NCBI GenBank assembly: GCA_037576195.1
Contig: CM075102.1
Span: forward strand, 16,984,745-17,048,744
Direction: 5' to 3'
DNA from: Phytoseiulus persimilis
Taxonomy: Eukaryota; Arthropoda; Arachnida; Mesostigmata; Phytoseiidae
Length of the DNA stretch: 64,000 bases
In this document: positions 25,501-38,550 of the stretch, one piece after another
How positions within the stretch are numbered: position 1 is the stretch's first letter
Layout: each line of letters opens with the position of its first letter
Made by a program: the position numbers and the translations under genes
Notes under the pieces: model-generated
Databases searched by the model: none
What the model saw: only the letters and a program-made list of their open reading frames with translations
Told to the model about the DNA's origin: nothing

Positions 25501-28500
25501 CTAAGAGGCCTGTCGGAGGGACTCAGCATGTGTTCCATTCCGTCTCTCCTGAGAACGAGACAATCTCGCTTCGAGCCCGAGTGTTCGCCACCCGCGAACG
25601 ATGAAGACGGAGATGACAACATCTGTGAGCGTGACAGGATGGCCAACAAATCGCCGACGGTCGTCGTGGGGGTCACTCCTGGAATACAAAAGCCATCGGG
25701 ATTCAGCACACGTTCACGGAGCTCGTTCGTTCTCCCACCGCTGCGCCCGCTCCACCGGAGACGGCGGGACAGAGGCGGGAGCGGATAAAGAGTTTATTTT
25801 TTTAGCAAGGATTTCTTCCTCTCTTCATTCCATTGGGAAAACGCAACAGAGCAGAAGATTCGTTCGTTCTGCCTCTTTCAGCTGGGGTTCTTATCTTCGA
25901 CCTCCTCGCTAGGTATCTGTTTCCTCGCGCTGGTCTTTCGTCTCTCTTGAACTATTTCGAGAGGCGATTCCGAGGGACAACCGTCGCCTTGGTTCGGAAC
26001 CTCATGACACGTCGAACGTTTCCCGAGGTGTCCCTGCCCGATGCGTCGCTCTATTTCCTCTCGGAATCCACCGCCGTGGAACTCCTGTTCCAGTGCCGTG
26101 ACGGTTCTCCGACCCCTGTTTCTCTCAACGTAGCCCGGTTTGGCGCCTCCGTTTGTTCGGAGCTTACAACTCTTGCTCTTGTCAGACACACACACTCCCG
26201 CGTTTCAGAGTTGCCCGAGCCAGACGTCGTTTCGGGTAAGAGCACTGCCGCCTAGCTCGGCTTTCGGTCTCTGCTGCTCAGCCCGTCTCATCCATTCAAC
26301 AACGCGGTTCCTGTGTTCTTGTGCTACTTTGTTGTTGTTGCAGTCGCAAACGTTGAGGAAGAAGAACCGAGGAGGGATCCCGCCGAGACCGGGAGGTTGA
26401 GACGAAGCGAAGCGCGAAACTAACGCCCCCACATCCCCCCGTTGAAATACGTCCGAAGACGACGTGCCCTGTCGACGGTTCACGCTCGAAACGAACGAAC
26501 GAACCAACGGCGACAACGACCTCAACAACACGCCTTTTTCGTCGACGCTATTTCTCTCACTCGGCCACCTCCCACTTCTCCTCGCCGCAGAGGTTATGGT
26601 TGCCCGGCTCCTGATGTCTCCTGCCGTTGTTCGGGCCTCTGGCCGCCACAAAAGCGGAGTCCGCAGCTGTTGGAGCAGCAAAACATTAGACACCGCAGCG
26701 GTCACCATCGTCGTCATTGGTGTCGTCTCGTTGTTCGAGTACACACGGGCCGAACGAGAGTCGAGGGACGTGCAGCCGTCGGGTCGTCAAGGCTTTTGTC
26801 AACTGAATTGCGTCGCCCTCCGGTTGACAACGGCGGCGGCGTCGGGAGTTTTTCTAGTGGATCGTTTCGAAGCCCACCCCGACGTCACACAGCATTGTCA
26901 GTCTGTCTGGGCGTCCGTTCGGCGAGCTGTGTTTGTGTTCTCCATTGCAAAAGGAAGTCCTTTGAAGCGGCCCCTTTCTTCTCTCTCCCTCTGTATCTTC
27001 TTGGCCCCCACGTTATCACTCGTTCTCGACCTGCACAGGTCGTTCCCGCAGCGGACCCCGATGCAGAGCTTCACTCCCAGAGAAGATACACCGACGGCCA
27101 TCTGGCCTGGCATGCGTGTTCGTAGGCTCGCTGCCTGCCGGGCCGGTTGACTGAGTGACTCGACTCGCCGGGATGACCGGCTGAGGTAAATAATGAAAGC
27201 GGGGCCGGGCAGAGGACCCCGACGACTTGGGCGTACCAGCTACGGCAACGGCGACGACTGCATCGGGAGAAGGATGAAGCGGACTCGACGTAATCAGGCG
27301 GAGGAAAGTAATCAACTCCTTCGCCATAGCCGCGGGCTTGCGGAAGTATAAAAAGACAGCCGGCCCCTCTAGACGAACGAGGGACGAAAAAGGAGAACTG
27401 AAAGGATATCTGATCATCATCCCCGTTTCTCGCCTTTCTGCTCACTGAACGTCGGCAGGGAAAAACAAGGGGAGTAGGGATCGGCGACCGGGGAGGCGAG
27501 AGGGGAAAGGTAGCGAAAAGTGATCGGATGAGAGTATCTCGCGCCGCCATCCCGTTCCTGTCCAGCTGCAGCATTACCAGATTCCTGTGTCTTGATCGGA
27601 CACAGACAGATAGCGGGTGCATGAACGTGGTAGAGATTGTTACCACCACGTCGGTCATGGACAGCAGGGCTAACCGGAGGTGAACTTCGCTCATCTTGTA
27701 GTGCTCTCCGTCTGCTGCACCGAGAACCAACGCTGTGAGGGTGGAAAACTTGCTGGCGAGAAATCGGATCCTCCGAGCTCCCGAATGGTGGAGAAGGGAG
27801 GGGCGCGATCGGCTTCTAGACAACACTGGGTAACATCAAAGGAGAGACGGAATCCGAGCGGAGAGGATTCCGGGAGAGATTGGAGAAAACCTTGGAGGAA
27901 CTGCAACTCGTCAGACGAATAGTCCCAACAGTGACGTCTCACATGGAATCATCAGCGTGGGACGGCATCCAACGCGATTGCATTTCTTTCCAAGAGGGAA
28001 TATTTTCAGTATGAAGTCGCATGCAGCAGAGCTTGCTGGTTTTCTCTCTGTGCGTGCGACTGACGTAAACAGAAAGAAGATCCCGTGAGATCCTGGGAGT
28101 AGGGACGCGGCTCTTCTCTGTGACAATGCCGATCTACTCGTTCGTTGAGCAGGAACCGCTGGAGCGTCTTCTCATATAGATGCAAACTGAGATGGAATAG
28201 GGACGAACTTCTGAACGTGAACTCCGTACCATTGAGAAGAAAACGCAATTCCCCGCGGAGGGAGAGGAAGCGAAGATTCGTAGCGACGAGGAACAAAGGG
28301 ATTCCGAATACCTAGCGGTTGAACAATAGAACGAGAAGTAAGTTCCCGCCGCAAGAAAAGCTGTCTTGGAATCTGGAGAAGGACGGAATCCGACTGTAAG
28401 ACAGTGGTTTGCGACGGTCACTCATCTCGCCGGTCGCATTGTGCCGTGATGATATTCCCAAAAGGCACGATTAGCATAGTCATCAGCTCCAGCAGTTTTT

Positions 28501-28650
28501 TTTTTTCCGCGCTCTCCTAGATACGCCTGGCTTCTCTTCCTGATGGCGGATGGCTGTCAATCCGTCGGCTTCAAGTAGTCCTCCTCCTATATATGGGCCG
28601 CGTGCGAACGGCTGCCATCTCCTCGAGCGAGTCTGAGCCAATCGAATCGG
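22577..28650. other. GC-rich non-coding stretch, possible upstream intron/promoter of the RASSF-like gene
   Basis: About 6 kb of GC-rich sequence. Between 25.8 and 27.8 kb several long ORFs overlap on both strands (plus 26442-27125 and 26464-27150; minus 26205-26744 and 27071-27826). Their mutual overlap and lack of domains argue that stop codons are simply rare here. A GAAC-unit tract sits near 26490. I could not find a Ras-association exon. Confidence 0.4.
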
Positions 28651-28659
28651 ATCGGTTCT

Positions 28660-29950
28660 TGAGTTTCTCTCATGTTCAAGAAATTACAGGAGTTCCAGAG
28701 CGGACGGTGGCGGTGGAAAGAGGGACGAGGACCAGACAGTGACATCTAGGAACGTTCAAGGCTTGTCGGGCGTCGAAACAATGAGCGCTCAAACGGGCGC
28801 CCGGGGAAGCGGGAGGGATATAGGAATCAAGAGTCCGGAGATTTCCATGTCAGCGGATGCGTTGAAATAAAGTTGGCCGCGCGTGATCTGCAGCTTCAAG
28901 GCTCGTTTGAACGACAACTTCGAAGAGGTTCCGTCGGACAATCGATTCGCTCGATGTCGACGTGGCTCAATGGATATCTCAGAGTAGAATGAAAAAGGCG
29001 AGCGCCTAACGAGAAGAGAAAGTGAAACAAGGCGGAAGAATGAAGACGAAAATACTAATCGGAAAACGACGGTGGAAATAGAGGGAGACGACAAAAAGCC
29101 GAATGAGGGAACCGACTTCCGAAGTACGAAAGCGAGGAAGGCTTTCGATAACGGCAGGAACTGGAGAGGAGAAACCGGGAGGTGGTTTCAGGAACAACGG
29201 GCGGTGGTTGGGAAGCACCGGTAACCAAAATGGAGTCGAGGAGAGTCGGAACCCTGACGTCAAGGGGAGAGAACCAATGAGAAATCGAGGAGTAAAGAGT
29301 ATTGGGAGGAAGAATCAAGGCATCGCGGAGGGGAAAAAACGAGGAAGAGATTCAGGGGCAGTTGGGGCTCTACAAAGGCAAACGAGATGGCGGATGAGCG
29401 TTGACAAGATGAGCGGGGGCCTCACGAGAGAAAAATACAGACTACAAGAAAATGAGGACATGGGAGGGCGGTGGCCGCGGGAAGAAGAAGGATGTCAGGA
29501 GAACAGGAGGGTTTGTCAGGTTGACGGAGAGTTACCAGAGGAGTAGAAAACAGCGGGGTCAAGGATGGGCCAGGGCTGTGGGGTTCAAGGACGAGCGAGA
29601 AGGGCTCTGAGACTATCGGTCGGACGGGCAAGGAGCAAATTAGCAGGAGAATCGCACTCGAAGCGAATCGCTCACGACGGCAGCAGGGGCCACATGAACA
29701 GCGCTCGAGAGTTCTCGACGAGGAGACGTAGCAGGAGGATGCAGAAGAGTGTGGAAACCTGAGCGAAGGAGTCAAGCCTGCGAAGAATGTGTACGCTGAA
29801 GGAACAGAGAGGGGAATAAGACAGAAACATGGAGCAATGGGATTCGTCGGATCGTCTGGAGGGTCGCCGAAAAAAAAATAACAAGAAGACAGCAGGAGGA
29901 TGGACACAAACCGCAAGGAGAGGCGAACTCTTCGAAAAGGGCAGCCGACA
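28660..29950. other. Purine-rich (G+A) plus-strand tract
   Basis: About 1.3 kb in which the plus strand is mostly G and A, as imperfect GGA/GAA/AGG text without a fixed unit. It keeps a 147-codon plus-strand ORF (29103-29546) and a 189-codon minus-strand ORF (29422-29991) open by composition alone; their translations are low-complexity R/G/E and S/L/F/P and are not called as genes. Confidence 0.55.
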
Positions 29951-32900
29951 TCAGAAGCAGGATCTGACGACTCGCATATTTGAAATGGCACGCGTCTCCC
30001 CTCGGTATGCAGCGAACGTATCTCGTGGGTCGGGCACTCCGAAAGACGGAGAGTGCATTGTACGTCGTATGCGACCTCTTCCCCTGTTGCAGCGTGGTTT
30101 CTGAACTCAGCGATCCATCTTACATTCCTAGCTCGGGCCTGTTAAGGCCTGTTTTGATATGATGGGGACGCGGCGATGGCCAGTGCGGAGGAATTTCGTT
30201 GAGAGCAAAGTTTCCAAGCCGACTTCGCAGCTCAGTGAGCATCAGGGAATAGTCTCAGCTTTTATGGTCCGATGTCATGTAGCTAGCCACGCGTCCCTCA
30301 CTAGCGCTACGGCTGGCGAAGCACTCCGTTGGACTCGCCGTGCCTTCGGGGGCAGAAGTCGCCTAGCTGTTCTCTCTGGAGCGAACTCGGACGACGCTCT
30401 AGAGAAGCCCGGGGCGATTGTTTGCATGAAGCCCACTGAACGCCCTGATAACGCCGCCGCCACTGATGAGGGCGGTTCCAGCAGCGACTTACGACTCAGA
30501 GGCGGAAGCGTCTCTACAGGGTATACCGCTGCTGAGTATCCACTCGAGGCGTAGCCACTCGGAAAGCCACTGCTCGCTGAGTGCGAACCCAGGTTTCAGG
30601 AACCTTTCGTCGGCCTCCTGCGTAGGCTGGAATTCACGGATTACCAGGAGTTTGAGGCCCAATCGCACATCCAACCAAAGAGCCAGCCAGCCAGCTAGTC
30701 AGTCATTGAGTCGATCGTAGCGGAAACTATTTGAACCGATCCGATCTGAACGGGGAATTACGGAACTTTCGAACTTATGCCGAGGGGAAGGACCGCAGGG
30801 AAGGGGGAGAAGTGGGTCTTAGGATGTCGATGGCGGCAGCCAAGGTAAGAACGGGGAAAGGCGAGAGATCGGGTAGAGGTGTGATCAAATGTGTGATCCC
30901 TTCTTTTTCGATTTATTCTCCGCTGCGCCGCCGATCTACTTTGGAATTCTTTCGAGAACAGACGGAACGTTTGTGAAGGAACGGAGCTGCTGGGGCGGGA
31001 GCAGCGGCCGAGAACGTCAACCGACTGAGTGTACGAGCCATTGGGGGTGAAAAGAATTCCATTTGAGAAACGGTTGGACAACTGGTCTGCCGGCGTCACA
31101 AAGCTCCAGAACAAATGGAGCCTGTTGCCTTGGAGGGATTGTTGGAAGAGAGGGGCTTACGAGACGATGGTGGATAACCTCGCCCACGGAATCCCCCGCC
31201 CCCTTCCCTCGGCAAGCCAGAGATTAAACTAGGCGCGACTCCTAGCGCTCCGCCGTCGTCGCCACCGCCAGCCTAATGAGTCGCTGACGAGGCCTCTAAC
31301 GATCACCGAGTTCACTGGAGTGAAGTGAAGACATGAGCGTGGAAAAAAGCTATTCATTTGCGAGCGACACTCGAGTGCACCGAGATAAGAGATTAGTGCG
31401 TAGCCAGCAACTCCTTCAGACATTCTCCATTCTGCCTTCAGCGCCGTCCTTCGCGCGGCTCCGAAGTGGTCCGAGCTGGCCCGGAACCCCCAGGTAGCCT
31501 CTCAAACGCCCTTCGGGCTTCATGTGTCGCTCCGAATCCTTTCCTCGAACCCCCCACGAGGCTTTCCTCTCTCTCTATCGGGAAAGCTTCCTCGGAGAAA
31601 GTCGACCAGCTCGATTTCGACAGGAACCGCCACCCGGCGCTGCGGTAGGCTATCACGGAGAAGTAGCAAACTACCAGCGCAACTTCTACTGGTTTGGAGA
31701 TAGTGGAGAAAAACGACGCAAGGGGGGAACAAAAAAAGGCTTCTCAGCAAACAGAACTCCGTTTGCGTGCCTCTCTTTGAAGGCTTGGCGGGTCCCCGCA
31801 TCGCTATTATCGAGCGGCGTAATCGTTCTCCGCCGGCGGAGAAGAGAAGAAAATGGAAGGAACTCCCTCAATGCTACCGAAGTCCCTCGTTTCCACAGGG
31901 TTTCTGCCGGCGTTTCGATTCGCGCCGTCTCGGTTCTCGCGCTGGTTGACTAAAATAGAGAAGGACGAAATGCCGGTGCTCGAAGTTCCCGATGTACTCA
32001 CCCGATATCACTCGTTGCACACGATCCACCCAGATCTTCACTTCCGTCATAACTCCTCAGCACAAAGCTCGCATTGTTTCGAAGCAAACTCAAAAGCTAA
32101 TCTCGAACTGAAAGAAAACGCAAAATCAACAAAAAGCTCAAGAAAGATAAGAGAACCAAGTCAACCAATACGACGGTCGGCAGACCAGATTGCGAACGAG
32201 CTACGGGATGATACATTCAGGATTGCTTGACAGCAGGGTTTCCTGTCAGACTGATTGTCTGGCTCGGATGTTGGTTGAACGACGTTCACTCAGCCGGCAC
32301 CGGCGCGACTCGCGTAATAACAACGGCTCTAATGGAAGAACTGACAACACAAATAATAATAATATTAATAATCAACAACGAGTGGATCAACGGCGGAGCC
32401 GAAGGCAGCCGTGGCGCTAGCCTAGGTGGCGCCCAGCACACAACGCAAAGTAGGGTTTACAGCCTAATTGGATTCTTGCCTCAGTCCCGCAGCAGCCATT
32501 GCGCGGCTTTCGCTGGATGCCTCGACTGGCTTCGGCAGAAAGGCTTGCGACATATTTCAGCAGGAGCTCCACCATGAATATTTCACTCGCACTGTATCGT
32601 CTACGCGTGTGGGAGAAATATTTTTTCAAATGAATCATCGGCTCAGCACATTAGTCCAACCACCTGCCAGGACGAGGGTAGAGGATGATTCCTGCATTAA
32701 ATGCTCTCTCTCTCTCAATTCGTGGCGCCATCCTTTACCGGGAAACAACGTCGCTCCAACCGCCGCTCATGAATGCGAAGGGTGAACGAGAAGAACACCG
32801 ACACAAATATCAATGATGAATTAAAATGACAGGTCGATTGGTTTCCTGTCGAGGACTTTTCTCACTCCATAGTGGGCTTTCATCCTCCTCGCCTACAGTG

Positions 32901-35900
32901 CCTCCCTCCTGATGCCGCACCTCAGCTGCCGGACCTGACAAAAGGAGCTGCGCGAGCATCCTCTCGTCTGGCATAACTGCCTCTCCAGCGATGTGTCTGT
33001 TTGAATACATCCGAGAGATCAAAGAAGAAACAGTTCGGGAATGATGCTCCCTGCTCCCACCTCGCTGCGTGCCCGGGGCACGCATTGAACCGAACATCTG
33101 GCGGAAGCGTTTCCGATATATCGATGCTCATTTGCGAAAAGTGATGATTCTTCGCTTTCTGTGCGGAGGTAGGAGAGGGATTAATTCCCACGCAACGATT
33201 TGAGGTGCGAAGGCAAAGCCCGCCGACTGGCTTCGGCGCTGGTTGTTCCGCGGCCCTAGATGGATCGCCACGATGGATCATCATTGATCACGACGGGAGC
33301 GGAACGTGCTCGGCGCATCGAAGAAAGATAAATTATTGCGCCTGCACGCTGCATGAATATTAAAAGTCACCGGGAGCTCGGAACGCGAAACCAACTCCAA
33401 TGCAATTTTTCGCAACGCTTTGCACCCAATGAGAAACACTGATAGGCGAAAACGTCGCTCGCAACAACATCTGTCGCTGTGCCGGAAAGTGCGCGACTTC
33501 CGCTTACAGGATGAGCGCTGCGGCGAGAAGAGCAGTCAGAGGATCGAAGAAGTCGCTCAAGAGCCAATTAGTGTCGGACGAGGAACATCAGTGCATGGGT
33601 GGATGACAGTCCGGCGGGAAGACAAGAACACGCAGAAAACAGTTGAGAGACATCGAGAAGCCCGGCTGGCTGGGATGAAACTCGGACTGGAAGTCGGAAC
33701 AACTTGTGTACCCACGCAATCTCCTTAGCTCGCCCCACGCTTCCGAGCTCAGGAAAAGGGCTAGGAAGTAGGAGCGCAATGAAAATGATCCAGGTGGACT
33801 GGATTCACGGCTCTCGTGGCTCATTGGCTCTCGTGGCCATCGTGCTCTTTGTCCTGACAGGAAAGACACGAATGTTGGTATCTAGAGGACTTCAACGCGA
33901 TCATTACGATTCGTCTGACATCGAACGCCCATGATGCAAAGCACCTGAAACGGACGAGCGGATCGTCGCGGGGGCCTCGAGGGCGACACTGTCCCAGGAG
34001 TTCCTGGACCGAGTTGGATTTCCACACAACATTTCCCAGGAAGTTTCCCGGAGGACGAAGGCGAACGAGAGATCTGTGAACACAATGCAGCCCGACCCCA
34101 AAGGGAAAGCGATCACATAAGTATTTGAAAGATCACAATGAATCCAATACGAAGGAATTCAGGGTGAGGCGAACGCACCAGTAGGAGGCTGGAAACTTGG
34201 GTAATCTAAGCGATGATAACCCATCTCCAATGAGAAACCAATGAGATCCGGAATCGTGCGAGTTTTCGGTGTCGCGGAGAAGCAAACGAAGACTCGTGGA
34301 AATCCGTGATCCCCAATCCATCGGTGGCACCGTCTGAGTCATTGGGAAGGAGCCAGGCTCTCAACCGAGAGCTCAGTTCTGAGAATTGCGGCGGCTCGAG
34401 ATAGATGAGGCGGCACATGAAGAAGAAGGCGGAAAAGAGACAGCCGGTCGACCCTCTCTATAACAAGCGGGGATTATGCTGACTGGCAAACTACGTGGCA
34501 AAAAAGTGGTTCAAGGTACGTGGGCTCGTTCGTTAGGCGCTACGGATCTCCAAGCACTCCTGAAGCCACGGATAAAGGTCGCTTAGTATCTCCAGCCTGT
34601 GCCGGGAACACTGTGCGCCAACGGCAAGGACTCCAGTGACTTACAAGCTTCGTGGCTAATTCTCCGCTTGTGATAAAAGTCCACGTAATTGGATTTGAAC
34701 TTTTATGGCCAACCATCAAGGAGAGCAACAGAGGCAGCAGCGCCCAGCCGGGCCTTGGCCAGCGAAAAGACAAGCTCTCCCCGATGATAGAATATTCAAA
34801 GCTGGAAACCAAACACGCTCATCTGATTTGTAAACACCCATCCCCGGTTTAGGGTGAACTCGACCGGGCCGATCAATCCTCATAACCGAAATCGGATCAG
34901 AAGAGAAATCAGACAATGTTTGTTTGACCTTGTGGCTCCGGTCGTGCTCCTCTGCGGAGATTCCCGAGCCGGGGTTTGTCCTCATTACCAGAGCGCAATA
35001 AACAGAAACCAATCGTACGAGGCAATAAATGTGTTTTCAATAAATCAGCGGATATTTCCGATGGAAGCAGCTGCTCCCGCCGCACAAGGGCAGCGAAGGC
35101 AACGGTAGGTCCACCGACCTAAAAACCTTGCGGGCCGTTTGCGCGGGTCCAAACGCCGTCAGCAGGAGATAAAAACCAACGTCACGTAAAAACCCAGATT
35201 CTCAACAAGTCGAGCGCGATGAAGCTGCAGGTAGAGCAGCTCACTCTGGCTCTCCATGTAATTCCAGTGCCGTTCCTCCCTGTGGTTCCTGGGTGCTGCC
35301 CTGAGGTTGCCAGAGCTAACGGGGCCGCTGCTGTTCGACAACGACGCGCAGCTGCTACCGAAGAGAGGTTCGGGGCGGATTGAACACAGATTTCCCAGAG
35401 GCGTTTTCTATCTCCCGGCAAACAAGTCCGCCTCACAACGACTACAGCAGCCAAGGCGACAACAACAACAACGACGACGGTGGCGGCGTCGAAGAGTCCG
35501 TCGCTCGGAGAAAGCACGAACGCCGTGTTGTTCCTTACACTCGCTTGCTGGGATCAGACAGCCCTGTTGAGAAACAGCAACGTCGACAACGGGGAATTTT
35601 CGTGTTGATGTTGTCGTTTACAATGCCGTGTTTGTTGCTGTTAAGTTGTTACTCTCTGACTCTGTCACACACTCGGGCAGTCGCCGCGGGGAAGTGAGCT
35701 GCGGCCGACGAGCTCGAGGAGCGGCAGCGTTAATCGTCCCTCTCCGAAGTGAACTTGGCCGGGGAGGAGAAACGACAGCCCGGAATCCGAAACACTTGAA
35801 CGTGACTGACTCATGGGAATGCGTTAAGCAAAACACTCGAGCTGCTCCAGGCGCTGGGTCCAGGGACAGACAACGTGGAGGTATCATGTCCTGGTAAAGT

Positions 35901-37740
35901 CGCGACCTCCGCCGTCGCTATCGGGCCTTCGGCGAACTGACAGGCGATGGCACGTCGATGCCGACGACGAATACTCTCGCATTTCAATTACGAAGGCGGC
36001 ACAACTGATGAACCCGCCGATGATACCCTTGCTCATAATGACGATGATAATCATCCGCCTCCGCCGGAGAGTATCGCTCTTTTTTGTTGCTGCTCGTCGT
36101 TTTATCGACGCTTCACTCGCGAGTTCGGCTCACGATTAATTATCAATCGGGAGAAAAACAGACCGTGATATTAATAAGACTATATTGGCGTGAGGGGAGA
36201 CAGAGGAGAAAAACGGAGACGTCACTCAGTTTCTCCTGGACTGTCGGTGGGATGATTTATTCCCTTGGAGGATTGGTTCGTGTTTCGTCTTCGTCGTCGT
36301 GGAACAGAGCACGGCCTCGGTCAAACAGAGGCCAGAGGGAAATATCGAGAGGAAGAAACAAGGCGAGGGAGCATATCGCAGGAGCAAATTTAAGGTTCTC
36401 GTGAGCTCTTTGTGTTATTGTGTGACTAGTGGCCTCTCTTCGAGCTCGTCTTCGATGTGTCAGAGGGGCGCTACAGAGACCAGAAGGGAGGCTCCGAGAG
36501 GACGCAGGGTAACGGAAAACTCTGGCAAAGGAGGAGATTGAACTCAAACAGACCACCGAGTCGGCTGGTTAATTAGTCAGGTTTTCAATCCGTTCAGCCG
36601 ACCGTCCGCAGGCGCTGATTGGAAAGGCGAGGAAGCTAGTTCGTTGCTCCCGCCACTTCTCACTCGATGGAACAAGGACCACAAGGCAATGTTGATCCTA
36701 CAAAAGTCAGCCCGTCCATGATGAAGCTGCCTCAGCCGTCGCCACCGACTGGGGAATGCGTTGCCCCGGGAAGGGACCCGGAAGAAAAAACTCGATGACC
36801 GCACAGACACACCGCCGCAGTGGGGGCTGCTGCCGCCGCCACCGCCGCTGTCCATAAAACTGAATTACCGCGGGAGAAACTGTCGTTCTCTCCTCCCTCC
36901 GTTCCTCGTAGAGCTTTCGACGTCGGCCCCTCTTCCCTATCATACGCCTATCCCACCATGACCATAACCTCATGATAAGGCTGTCTCCGTCCAAGCCTTC
37001 CACGGAGGAGGAAAACACTCTCCAAATTCGGCATATCTCCAAGAAGGACTCCAAAGCGTTTTCCGCTCGTCGGTCCGGCGACGAAGCCCCATTCCCCCTC
37101 CCTTCCCTACCTCGCACAACCCCTCCGGACTTTCCCACACATACCCTGAATGAGAATCTCAATCGGAGGTATTTGAGCAAGCTGTTTCACAGACGAAGAG
37201 TATGTGACTCCGGGAAGCCATCCAACACGGCTCTCCCGTACACGACGGAGAGGAACCGAGCAGGAGAAGAACAAGTGAAAGTTGACACTTTCTGTGGGGC
37301 ACAGACAGCGCCGTCACAAAAGTTTCTCGGTAACAGGACCCGGTCGAAATGAGGGAGGATCATCATTTTTGCCGGTTATTCCATCCAAGATTGTCCGAGG
37401 GTTCCCGAAAGTTTCTTCACCATGAGCTCCAACCATTCTTCAAGCGCTGACCATTCGGAATGCTCCGGACGACAGTTGTGTCAAACGCACACAAGCCGTT
37501 CGAAAAGCTTCTCAGGGCTGACTTACGATTCCGCAACATAATAAGGATGATCCCGTTCTCGGAACTGGTGCGGCGAACAAGTTTTGACGTTCTCGAAAAC
37601 TCCGTATACCAATGTCAACTGAGCGTTCAGGTCTTCCGGAGTACCTGAGATCACGAGGTGAGCTCTACTACCCGTTCCGTGGGATTCAACGCTCAGAAAC
37701 GCTCATCGCCGAGCTAACCGCGATCCTATTTTCTTCAGCT
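29951..37740. other. Non-coding region, no supported gene
   Basis: Nearly 8 kb with no recognisable protein domain. It includes a CCAG/TCAG 4-nt-period tract at about 30680-30715, AT-rich short runs near 32340-32380 and CAA/CGA-type trinucleotide text near 35450-35480. ORFs up to about 145 codons occur on both strands, overlap each other and have no splice or domain support. Confidence 0.45.
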
Positions 37741-37951
37741 CAGAATGTTCGGAAGTTGGTCAGTCAGATCCGTGTCAACAGTTTCATGCTTCTCATCCCG
37801 CCTCAGTATGATCAAGAGAGGACCTTCTTCCGTCAATGGACCACACGACAACGTCGACGTTCCCAGGCCGAGCGACGTTTACGTTGGGGACACCTGGCGC
37901 TCTCCGACGCCGCTGCTGCCGCCGCCGCGGACAAGCCAGGTGCATCGGTAG
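37741..37951 (+). CDS. Possible orphan coding exon, Ser/Pro-rich
   Basis: A strong acceptor (CTATTTTCTTCAG) precedes an open phase-0 frame of about 67 codons with a Ser-rich start and an acidic then Pro-rich end (VPRPSDVYVGDTWRSP, then PLLPPP). It runs either to a TAG at 37949-37951 or to a donor at 37942 (CAG followed by GTGCAT). I do not recognise the protein. It could be the last exon of a plus-strand gene whose other exons I did not find, or a chance ORF. Another frame also stays open across this stretch, which lowers confidence. Confidence 0.25.
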
Positions 37952-38550
37952 GGCGCCCCTTTTAGTTGGGAAAAACTTCAGGAATTCTTCGGGAAAAAAA
38001 ATACTAGCACCATAGGTGGCTCCGCTCACCTTTCGGGATTTTTTAGCTGCAATCACAAGTCGATTTCCAGGCTCGGGGGACAGAGGGCCCTGATATTAGG
38101 GTCCCCTGCATTACTCACAGCTCGGGGAGCACCACACACGACCACAGCTTAGACTCAACTAACTCACCGACACGGGGAGGGCTTCGAACAAAACAAACAG
38201 AATCGTTCCGTCAAAACGTTGACGCGGTGGTCGTCGTGCTCTGCACTCAACGAGATCCGAGCTTGAGGTGTGCGACGAAAGTGAAGACCGACTTCCTTGC
38301 TGAGAAATTGTATGCAGCGATGGCCAACTAGAGCGGCTTCCTCCGAGAGGCGCGGGGATTGAACCGTGGGGAGTTGCAGAGAGATTCGAAGTCTTTTCGA
38401 GCCAAAGCTACACACAAACACAGGGACTTCCTGCCGATGGAGCAGACGACGTCTCAGCTGAGAGCAGCAGCGCAACAACACGCTTGTGGTTACGAGTGTC
38501 CACGGTGGTGGTGGCAGTAGATCATCATCGTTGGAGGTGAATCAACTATT
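37952..38550. promoter_or_regulatory. Upstream region/promoter of SMG7
   Basis: About 600 nt between the orphan exon and the SMG7 start codon. It holds the SMG7 5' UTR and promoter by position. CAG-type repeats lie near 38455-38475 on the complementary strand. No TATA box is obvious. Confidence 0.35.

Noticed and set aside
26205-27826. Four long overlapping ORFs (179-251 codons) on both strands
   Set aside because: They overlap each other, have no recognisable domain and lie in GC-rich DNA where stops are rare; translations are Arg/Ser/Pro-rich.
29103-29991. 147- and 189-codon ORFs on opposite strands
   Set aside because: Products of purine/pyrimidine skew; low-complexity translations.
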